Shown here in pieces: positions 1 through 5,929 of a stretch of DNA of 6,487 nucleotides. Numbering within the stretch: position 1 is the first letter of the stretch; every line of letters begins with the position of its first letter. The position numbers and the translations under genes are program-made. Origin of the DNA: Verrucomicrobiota bacterium (lineage in GTDB: Bacteria > Verrucomicrobiota > Verrucomicrobiia > Chthoniobacterales > Terrimicrobiaceae); assembly GCA_026398285.1 (NCBI GenBank), contig JAPLTI010000281.1:1-6487 (forward strand), given 5' to 3'. The notes below the pieces were generated by a model, which did no database searches, was not told the DNA's origin, and saw nothing but the letters and a program-made list of their open reading frames with translations.

Positions 1-681
1 TTGTAAATACCGTCAATCGACGTTACCGTTCCGGCAAACAGTCCAGTCTTGGCGTTGACACTCAGACCGGCAGGCAGATTCGCCGCACTGTATGTCGTGG
101 GATTTTTTGTCGCTGTGATCTGATAACTTAACGAACTACCAACCTTTGCACTGGCGGTTGCCGCGCTACTAATGACCGGTGGCAGAGGAATGATGCCGAG
201 CGTCAGCGTCTTGGTGGCTGTTCCTGCCCCATTGGTGGCCGAAATGGTCACGGTCACATTGCCTGCGGCGACTGGAACTCCGCTGATGGCTCCACTTGTC
301 GCATTGATCGTCAGCCCGGCTGGGAGGCCCGTGGCGCCATAGGTTCTCGGATAGTTTAAACCGGTGATTTGGTAGCTCAAGGCGGAGCCCTCCTTGCCTG
401 ACAAGCTCACGGCGCTGGTGATGACTGGCAGCGTCGGCGCCACGGTGATCGCGAGTGCTTTCACCCCCGTTCCGCTCGAATTGCTGGCTGAAATGGTGGC
501 GTTGTAAATACCGTCAATCGACGTTACTGTTCCGCTAATCAGGCCGGTCTTGGAGTTGACGGCGAGACCTGTCGGCAGGCTCGCAGCGCCGTAAGCCGTA
601 GGCAGGTTGCTGGCGCTAATCTGATAGCTGAAAGGAGCAGCCACTTTGGCATTGGCGGTCGCAACGCTGCCGATGACGGGA
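1..681 (-). repeat. Imperfect direct repeat of Ig-module coding sequence, 501-base period
   Basis: Bases 1-180 align without gaps to 502-681, an offset of exactly 501 bases or 167 codons (two modules). Of the first 33 bases, 32 match; the rest is clearly related but diverged. The middle module (roughly residues 133-215) is less similar to either. The well-conserved part encodes the segment GTVTSIDGIY in modules 1 and 3. The match reaches the left edge, so it may continue beyond the window. This looks like internal duplication of a two-module unit within the gene. Confidence 0.8.
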
Positions 682-824
682 GTTTGAGCCATCATGGTTC
701 CTGTGGAAAGCGCAAGAGCCGCGAATAAAGCCACGAGACGAGGGCGCAACCGACGGGCGGTAATTGAAGAACGCGCGGTATCCACAAGATAGGATCGGCG
801 TGCGAGGTGCATTTTTTTTGTCAT
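1..824 (-). CDS. Exported protein with repeated putative Ig-like (He_PIG-type) domains, 3' end beyond window
   Basis: The reading frame is open from an ATG at 822-824 to the left edge, giving the first 274 residues. An in-frame TAG at 870-872 with no start codon after it makes this the first usable ATG; a second ATG follows at residue 5. A basic N-terminus (residues 1-30) leads into a hydrophobic stretch (about 29-45) ending MMA-Q, so signal peptidase cleavage after Ala46 is likely and the protein is exported. After that come at least three copies of an approximately 83-residue module, opening with PVIGS (49), PVITS (133) and PVISS (216). Each carries the pattern SYQI, then a LP-x-GL stretch, then SG or AGT, and usually an ISA-x-N strand, as in putative Ig (He_PIG/cadherin-like) domains. 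Copies 1 and 3 are the most alike. Such repeats usually form stalks of surface or secreted proteins; the C-terminal function (adhesin, autotransporter, enzyme) lies outside the window. It is separated by 235 bases from the upstream gene and may have its own promoter. Confidence 0.85.
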   Translation of the reverse strand, partial: MTKKMHLARRSYLVDTARSSITARRLRPRLVALFAALALSTGTMMAQTPVIGSVATANAKVAAPFSYQISASNLPTAYGAASLPTGLAVNSKTGLISGTVTSIDGIYNATISASNSSGTGVKALAITVAPTLPVITSAVSLSGKEGSALSYQITGLNYPRTYGATGLPAGLTINATSGAISGVPVAAGNVTVTISATNGAGTATKTLTLGIIPLPPVISSAATASAKVGSSLSYQITATKNPTTYSAANLPAGLSVNAKTGLFAGTVTSIDGIY

Positions 825-1059
825 TGAGATTTTTGAAAGGGATCTGAAATCCAGCTGAATATAGCTCCGCTATGCTTCAGGGTATTTGGAAAAGTTTTTG
901 ATCGGAGTTGCGGCATTTAATGAGCAGCTTATTGCCAGACGGCTTCAGAGGCTTGTCTTTCTAGATTGCGAACGCAGATTGACAACCTAGCCATTCGGCC
1001 CTTTTTCGTTATTTGGCCGGGACTGCCGGAGCTGGAATTCCGTAGGCGGATCATCCTAT
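825..1059. other. Intergenic region without a supportable gene
   Basis: This stretch lies between the stop of the unknown exported protein and the start of the Ig-repeat gene. It has no ORF with a plausible start. It contains the hairpin described separately and a weak inverted repeat (cggcc at 996-1000 against ggccg at 1015-1019, loop of 14 bases) that lacks a T-run and is not convincing as a terminator. Confidence 0.6.
855..880 (-). promoter_or_regulatory. Imperfect hairpin upstream of the Ig-repeat gene
   Basis: Bases 861-865 (atagc) pair with 869-873 (gctat) around a 3-base loop. Outside them, 855-859 (ctgaa) pair with 876-880 (ttcag), leaving a small unequal internal loop. This makes 10 base pairs in 26 bases, about 30 bases before the ATG. 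No T-run follows on the minus strand, so it does not look like a terminator. It could be an operator or a structure in the 5' leader. A TATATT hexamer (minus strand, 858-863) that could serve as a -10 element overlaps it, but no convincing -35 is present. The structure is seen in the sequence; any function is inferred. Confidence 0.3.
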
Positions 1060-2631
1060 CTAAAAATCCGTTTTCGGGTTGAAGCCCCGTAGGTCGTCGC
1101 AGCTAACATTCGCTGCGTATTGCGTGTAGTGCACGCGGTTTTGATAAAGCGCATGTGAGCCGTGGTTTTCCGGCAAGGGATTCAAGAATTCCTTGGTTGG
1201 CGAGAACGCGTAGATATCCGCCGTCACTGTTTGGACGCCTGTTTTTTTATCCGTAACCAGAAAGACCGGCACGCAACCCTCGGCCGGAAAGGCGGCAAAA
1301 CCTCCCCAGCAATCGCCCTCCCCCGAGGTATTGATTTTTCCGTCCTGCACCCAGACGGACTGCACGGCATCTGCTTTGAAGGCTATGGGTTCGATACTTG
1401 CTAAAGTTCCAAGTTCTGCGGCTCTGGCGCGGACCTCTTGGAAGTTTCCCGAAATGAGATAACACCGGATGGCGAGCGATTCGCCCTGACCAACAGTCAC
1501 TTTTGTAGCCTGCTCGGCCACTTCATAATCGCGCGGAGCACCATCACCCGATGTGCCCCAGAGGAAAAGTCGAGCACCTTCAACGCGGGAGGGAATATTT
1601 GGCGCAGGCGTGTTTTTTTTGCGGAAAGGGACATTGCTCGTTCCGAAGACCTGAGCGAGTGCCGGAGAGTTGTCATCCCCCGCATCCCCCACCCATGCGG
1701 CCCAACCGCCGGATTCCGTTACTGCGCGTTCGCGGTTTTCATTCCATCCCCAAACGCCTTCGACTTTTTCCCATGTGCCATCAGGCTTGGAAACGACGGT
1801 GTGCGGGAGGCTGGATTTGCGCACGCCGCCCCAGGGCGAGCTGAGATAATCGACCGGCAATTCGCCGAAGTTGTAAAGGATTTGAGTAACCTCGATCGCG
1901 CCGCCGCCGATGTCACGGTAGGAAGTGTAAACGAGAAGCTCGGATTTCCAAACGCAGGGCGAGCGCGCCTGCTGCATCCAGTTCACCAGTTCCAGCGTCT
2001 TGGTCTTGGGGTCCCACCGTTTCCTCAAGCATGGCGAATAGAATGGGGCCGATGCACTGCCGCCATCATGTCCATCGCCTTGGATATAGATTCCGGACTG
2101 GTGGACAAAATAAAGGAGCGGATACACGCTACTCCACGATTCTGGGTTAGCGATCTGATAATTCTGAATTGGAACAGCGAGCGCCTCGCTGGTGGCGACC
2201 AGTTGCCAGACCTCGTCGTTCCATGGCGACACCTCGCGCTGAGGCGGGATGGATTCCCCGTAGGGCCCCCGCAAGGAGTAAATCTGCCCGCCCTTGCCGA
2301 TGCCGAGTCGCCAGTTTGCGCTCTTGATACTGGCAAGAAAGACCAACTTTTCATCCACTCCAGGATTCCACATCGAGCCCGATGGTTGGTAATGAAAAGA
2401 GCATGTCGCCTCGTCCAGAGCAGGTGCATATCCCGATTCGGGAAACACATCGAGAACAGAGCTTTTCTTGCGGTCGGGGGGAGTTTCGCTCGGAGCGGCA
2501 AGGGCACATCCCAAGAAGGAAGTGAGAGAGGCCAGGAGCGCGAGCGAAAAGACCCGAGACGAATACCGGAGCAGAGCACATCCGGAAAGGATCAGACTAA
2601 ATTCCAATGACTTTTGAAATCTCATTCGCAT
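1060..2631 (-). CDS. Exported protein of unknown family, coupled to the sulfatase
   Basis: I do not recognise this 523-residue protein. The ATG at 2629-2631 is chosen; a TTG at 2632-2634 touches the sulfatase TAG at 2635-2637, and another ATG lies at 2623-2625. The N-terminus is long and partly hydrophobic: a short stretch at about residues 10-20 (containing a lipobox-like LSGC), then a better signal core at 27-45 ending ALA-A, so cleavage after Ala45 is likely, although a lipoprotein is possible. The mature part is rich in Trp, Tyr, Gly and Asn, has several cysteines, and shows no transmembrane segment. Notable stretches are SLRGPYGESIPPQ (119-131), SPWNDEVW (135-142), GDGHDGG (185-191), YNFGELPVDYLSSPWGG (253-269) and a C-terminal SCDDLRGFNP. 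Alternating polar/hydrophobic segments suggest a beta-sandwich, as in lyase or mutarotase-like carbohydrate-active proteins, but this is a guess. The zero to 3-base spacing to the sulfatase indicates one transcript and probably a shared polysaccharide substrate. Confidence 0.85.
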   Translation of the reverse strand: MRMRFQKSLEFSLILSGCALLRYSSRVFSLALLASLTSFLGCALAAPSETPPDRKKSSVLDVFPESGYAPALDEATCSFHYQPSGSMWNPGVDEKLVFLASIKSANWRLGIGKGGQIYSLRGPYGESIPPQREVSPWNDEVWQLVATSEALAVPIQNYQIANPESWSSVYPLLYFVHQSGIYIQGDGHDGGSASAPFYSPCLRKRWDPKTKTLELVNWMQQARSPCVWKSELLVYTSYRDIGGGAIEVTQILYNFGELPVDYLSSPWGGVRKSSLPHTVVSKPDGTWEKVEGVWGWNENRERAVTESGGWAAWVGDAGDDNSPALAQVFGTSNVPFRKKNTPAPNIPSRVEGARLFLWGTSGDGAPRDYEVAEQATKVTVGQGESLAIRCYLISGNFQEVRARAAELGTLASIEPIAFKADAVQSVWVQDGKINTSGEGDCWGGFAAFPAEGCVPVFLVTDKKTGVQTVTADIYAFSPTKEFLNPLPENHGSHALYQNRVHYTQYAANVSCDDLRGFNPKTDF

Positions 2632-2634
2632 CAA

Positions 2635-4173
2635 CTATCGGACAGGTTTGGTGTCCGTTGGCACGCTCCACAACACGATCTCGCGATCGCCGCCACTCTG
2701 GATCATGACAGGAAGAATGGCATCCCACCATTTGTCGTAAGCTGCAGCCAGCGCCGAAGCGCGCCCGGACTCAGCTTCAGCAAGATCGTTCTGACAGCCC
2801 GGATCTTTTTTCACATCGAAAAGAGCCCAATGCCCCGGCGGAGTGATGCCCCAGTGGTATGGAGCATTCTCCTCGGTGTAGGTGGCTTTTTTTTGCCCTT
2901 TCTCGACATTGCGCAGGGTCGCGCATTGGAAACCATAATTATCCGTCGTGCATTTCGGGCTGTCGCAAGGACGACTACGCAGGAGCAGGTAGTCGCCCTG
3001 CCGCACGCCAGCCATGGCATATTTGTGTTCCGCCGCGAGTCCCGACGGCCAGCGACCGACATGCTGGTAGAGGATGCGGTCATCGTGCCATGCAATTTTT
3101 TTGTCGGTTTCCAACAATGGCACAAGGCTGAAACCCTCAAGTTCGCTTTGGATTTTTTCAGGAATCTTCACGCCAGCCACTTGGCAGAGCGTGGGGAGCA
3201 CATCGAGATGCGCAGCGAGATTGTCCACCCGGTGCGCGGGCCATTTACCGGGCCAACTCCAGAAGGAGAAAGCGCGGGAGCCACCTTCCCAGATCGTGGC
3301 CTTGCAGCCGCGCATGCCGGCGTTATAAACGTCTAATCCCCATGTTTCTCCGTTATCATTCATGAGAATGATGATGGTATTTTTATCCCTGCCCGTTTCC
3401 TGTAGAAACTTCAGGAGACGCCCGATGTTGTAGTCGAGATTCGCAACCATCCCAAGATACTTCGCCTGCTCTTCTGGGACCTTGCCTCGGAAGGGAGCCA
3501 CGAATTCGTCTGGCGCATCCAGCGGGTCGTGCGGAGAGTAAGTGGAGAGGTAGAGGAAGTAAGGCTGGCTTCCACACTCCTTGATAAAATCCATGCCGTC
3601 GTTGAAGTAAACATCCTCTCTGTAACCTTTTACTTTTTCCCTTTTTCGATTGCGAATCATCACGGGATCGAAGTGCTCTCGGGGACCGCCCTCGTTCGTG
3701 GAGCACCAGTCGAATCCCCGATCCTCAGGAGCGAAGCCAGGCTCGTCGCCAAGATGCCATTTGCCGATGATGCCATTGCGGTAGCCGACCGTGGCAAGTA
3801 ATTGTGGCAAGAGCGTGGCGTCCTTATGCAAATGATCGCGCGGCGCCTGCGTGTGCGTCACGCCATTGCGAAACTCATGCATGCCGGTGAGCAGCGCCGC
3901 CCGCGTCGGCGAGCAGGATGAGCTCACATAAAAATTCTCAAAGCTCACGCTCCGGTCACGCAGTTGATCCGCATTCGGAGTCTTGAGCAAAGGATGTCCG
4001 TGGGAACTCCAATCCCCATAGCCTTGGTCATCAGTGAGAATCAAAATAATGCTCGGCTTGGCTTCCAGGCTGCCAGCAGAAACCTCTTTATCCAGTCTCG
4101 CAGCCATCACGCCATGAAGAAAAAAACCTGAAATGAACAGCGCAACTGCGAGGAAGGACTTTATCGGGATCAT
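2635..4173 (-). CDS. Exported type I (formylglycine-dependent) sulfatase
   Basis: This 512-residue protein belongs to the S1 (arylsulfatase-like) family, which hydrolyses sulfate esters. The N-terminus is a signal peptide with a hydrophobic core at about 6-22 and likely cleavage after VMA (Ala24), so it acts in the periplasm or outside. Family motifs appear in order: metal ligands D48 and D49 in LTDDQGYGD; the sulfatase signature C87-S-P-T-R91, whose cysteine must be oxidised to formylglycine; K138 and H140 in GKWHLG; H215 in SPHDP; D273 and N274 in NDNG; and K291 in GCKATIWEGG. All expected catalytic residues are present, so it should be active if a formylglycine-generating enzyme or anaerobic maturase exists elsewhere. 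C403, C408 and C417 may form disulfides. Length is normal for the family. The substrate cannot be read from sequence; nearby deoxysugar genes suggest a sulfated rhamnose- or fucose-containing glycan. It opens a probable two-gene operon with the unknown protein downstream. No Shine-Dalgarno is visible before the ATG at 4171-4173. Confidence 0.95.
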   Translation of the reverse strand: MIPIKSFLAVALFISGFFLHGVMAARLDKEVSAGSLEAKPSIILILTDDQGYGDWSSHGHPLLKTPNADQLRDRSVSFENFYVSSSCSPTRAALLTGMHEFRNGVTHTQAPRDHLHKDATLLPQLLATVGYRNGIIGKWHLGDEPGFAPEDRGFDWCSTNEGGPREHFDPVMIRNRKREKVKGYREDVYFNDGMDFIKECGSQPYFLYLSTYSPHDPLDAPDEFVAPFRGKVPEEQAKYLGMVANLDYNIGRLLKFLQETGRDKNTIIILMNDNGETWGLDVYNAGMRGCKATIWEGGSRAFSFWSWPGKWPAHRVDNLAAHLDVLPTLCQVAGVKIPEKIQSELEGFSLVPLLETDKKIAWHDDRILYQHVGRWPSGLAAEHKYAMAGVRQGDYLLLRSRPCDSPKCTTDNYGFQCATLRNVEKGQKKATYTEENAPYHWGITPPGHWALFDVKKDPGCQNDLAEAESGRASALAAAYDKWWDAILPVMIQSGGDREIVLWSVPTDTKPVR

Positions 4174-4211
4174 GAGTTTTTAAGGCGGAAGAAAGTGGGA
4201 AGTTGAATGTT

Positions 4212-4217
4212 AATATA
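4212..4217 (-). promoter_or_regulatory. Candidate -10 element for the sulfatase operon
   Basis: On the minus strand a TATATT hexamer lies 38 bases before the sulfatase ATG, inside an AT-rich stretch (roughly 4190-4290). No good -35 is found at 16-18 bases; TTGCAG occurs at a spacing of 22, which is too long. The 289-base gap to the upstream isomerase and the candidate terminator there support independent transcription of the sulfatase pair. Confidence 0.25.
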
Positions 4218-4404
4218 ACCAAAACAAATTAAACTGAACCTGCAATTTTCAATTAGCTGATGAATTTCTCAGTTTTTTTGAACGCTATTTTTTAGATAAC
4301 CCAGAGAAGGTCTTTCGCTGTTGCATCAAAGACGCAGCAGGCCATGCGGACCGCCGTTTTTTTATTTCACTGCGTAAATGCTACATCCAAATCAAAGAAT
4401 CTCT

Positions 4405-4436
4405 AAAAGGACCGAGCAAACAGCCCGTCATCTTTT
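4405..4436 (-). terminator. Candidate hairpin terminator after the isomerase
   Basis: Starting about 27 bases downstream of the isomerase stop, the minus strand reads AAAAG, AT, GAC, GGGC, loop TGTTT, GCTC, G, GTC, CTTTT. The AAAAG/CTTTT, GAC/GTC and GGGC/GCTC arms pair (12 pairs including one G-T) with a 2-base and a 1-base bulge. The T-run is short and lies within the stem, so it is a weak intrinsic terminator at best, but its position fits the end of the transporter-isomerase operon. Confidence 0.35.
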
Positions 4437-4462
4437 GATCTCTGCATTAGCGCCAAATCCGT

Positions 4463-5896
4463 TCAGCAAACCGTCTTGAGTTCGATGCCGAGAAGGGCAG
4501 CGAGTTTTTTGAGTTTGCCAGCGATGTGTCCGACGCCGATGGCGCAGTGGTGTGCGGGGCCGTGGGCGTTCCATTGCTCCATGAAAGCGCGGGCTCCGAT
4601 GGGGAATTTGTAGCGACTGTTGGTGTTTCCGATTTGCAGGATGGGGCCAGGAACCGATTCGCCCTCGGCGACGAGAAATTCGGGGCGTCCATTGGCTCCT
4701 TCGATCACAGAGAGCAAGGTCACGGATCCGTGGCGCACGCTCATTTCGACGGAAAGACCGCGGCCGACCTTGCCATGGTAGACATCGAGCGGGCGGACTT
4801 TGGTTTTGCTGGAGGCGATCTTGATGTGACCTGGGCCGTCGTGGCCGAGCAGGATGACATCCTCGCGGAAATCGGCGGCGTAATATTCCGTGAAAGATCC
4901 GCCGATACCAAAGGTGTCCATGATTTTCATGGCCTGGGCATTTTTGACTTCATATTCGCCGGCTACGGGAACTCCTCGCCCGGTGAGCAGGGAATTACCA
5001 AGGATCACGGAGGTCATGACATCCTCGTTTTCATCCGAACCGGTGCCCATGTAGTAGTAGGCCATCGAGCCGAGACGGTGCTTCTCGACGAGTTGGTCGA
5101 GGGCGACAGCTGTCCTTGCGGCGCGGATGAGTTCCTCCTTTGAAACATCGGGCTGGATGTCGAACGCCTCGCGGAATTCAGCAATCTTGCTTTGAACAAG
5201 AGCATCCCCAACCCCACGACGGATAGAGGCAAGTTCCTCGACTTCGAGGATCTCCATGTGTCCACCGAAGCAGGCTAGCTGACCAGTAAGGTCGGTGTAG
5301 ATGTCCAGCATGCCATTGTAGTAATGGCCGAGGAGTCCCATGCGGTTGTTGGACATGGTGTGCGCAACCCGGGCGGCCTCGATCCATTCGTCGAGGTCAG
5401 TCCAGACGGGATCGTTGTCCAGGAGCGTCCCGGTGACTTGATGGAAATCAATACGGGCGCGCTTGAAAGCATTGGCGATCTCGGGAACCGGGCACGCGGC
5501 GCACCAAGCGAGCCAGTCGCCAGTCATTTTCGTGCGATCGCCAAGTTTGTTGAATGCCTCGTAGTCGATGGCCTCGCCGGGTTGGAGGTTCATGATCACG
5601 ACAGGAACCTTCGCGCGCTGAGCCACCGGAAGCACGGTGGAGGAAAGCGCGTAAGTGGTGACATAGAGGAAAACGATGTCCACCTCCGAGCGACGGAAGA
5701 AGCTCCCGGCCTCGGCGGCGCGCTCCGGCGAATCCACGAGACCGGCGTTGCAGATTTCGACTCCGGGGCGGGCGAGTTTGTCGGCGACTTGCGCGACATA
5801 TCCTTCGAGGCGTTCCTTGAGTCCCTCGAATTGTGGCCAATAGGCTTCGAGGCCGATGCCGAAGAGTCCGACGCGAAGGGGGCGAGTGATATTCAT
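4463..5896 (-). CDS. Sugar isomerase, L-arabinose/L-fucose isomerase superfamily
   Basis: This 477-residue cytoplasmic protein should interconvert an aldose and a ketose using a divalent metal. It has no signal peptide. The N-terminal part (about 1-180) looks like the Rossmann-like first domain of the family, opening with LRVGLFGIGLEAYWPQF and continuing through IVFLYVTTYALSSTVLP and VVIMNLQPGEAIDY. The C-terminal half carries likely metal and catalytic residues: E314 in AGEYEV, E337 in GGSFTEYYAADF, H352 in LLGHDGPGH and H449/H450 in HGPAHHCAIGVGH. Their spacing is close to E306, E333, H350 and H450 of E. coli AraA. It is not RhaA (a different family) and overall differs from true AraA, so the substrate is uncertain; its place 33 bases after a RhaT-type symporter suggests a 6-deoxy-L-sugar such as L-rhamnose or L-fucose. 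The ATG at 5894-5896 follows an A-run (A7) and has no Shine-Dalgarno. Both genes probably share one transcript. Confidence 0.88.
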   Translation of the reverse strand: MNITRPLRVGLFGIGLEAYWPQFEGLKERLEGYVAQVADKLARPGVEICNAGLVDSPERAAEAGSFFRRSEVDIVFLYVTTYALSSTVLPVAQRAKVPVVIMNLQPGEAIDYEAFNKLGDRTKMTGDWLAWCAACPVPEIANAFKRARIDFHQVTGTLLDNDPVWTDLDEWIEAARVAHTMSNNRMGLLGHYYNGMLDIYTDLTGQLACFGGHMEILEVEELASIRRGVGDALVQSKIAEFREAFDIQPDVSKEELIRAARTAVALDQLVEKHRLGSMAYYYMGTGSDENEDVMTSVILGNSLLTGRGVPVAGEYEVKNAQAMKIMDTFGIGGSFTEYYAADFREDVILLGHDGPGHIKIASSKTKVRPLDVYHGKVGRGLSVEMSVRHGSVTLLSVIEGANGRPEFLVAEGESVPGPILQIGNTNSRYKFPIGARAFMEQWNAHGPAHHCAIGVGHIAGKLKKLAALLGIELKTVC

Positions 5897-5929
5897 ATTT
5901 TTTTGGGATTTTGAAATGAACGGGGTTAA

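Noticed and set aside
996..1019. Inverted repeat cggcc/ggccg as terminator of the sulfatase operon
   Set aside because: The stem is only 5 base pairs with a 14-base loop and has no T-run on the minus strand.
1021..1059. In-frame continuation after the stop of the unknown exported protein, reading SAYGIPAPAVPAK before a TAA
   Set aside because: Two in-frame stops (TAG, TGA) precede this short Pro/Ala-rich tail, and nothing shows that the gene once extended through it. Chance is the simplest explanation.
1438..2610. Long plus-strand open frame opposite the unknown exported protein
   Set aside because: It lies entirely antisense to a gene with a signal peptide and tight coupling to the sulfatase. 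Its predicted product has no recognisable motif and a composition typical of a reverse-strand shadow.
2614..3336. Plus-strand open frame opposite the sulfatase C-terminal half
   Set aside because: The sulfatase on the minus strand has complete catalytic motifs, so this frame is a shadow of it.
4330..4362. GC-rich stretch followed by a T7 run on the plus strand (possible plus-strand terminator)
   Set aside because: The self-complementary part would leave a loop of about one base, and no plus-strand gene ends there.
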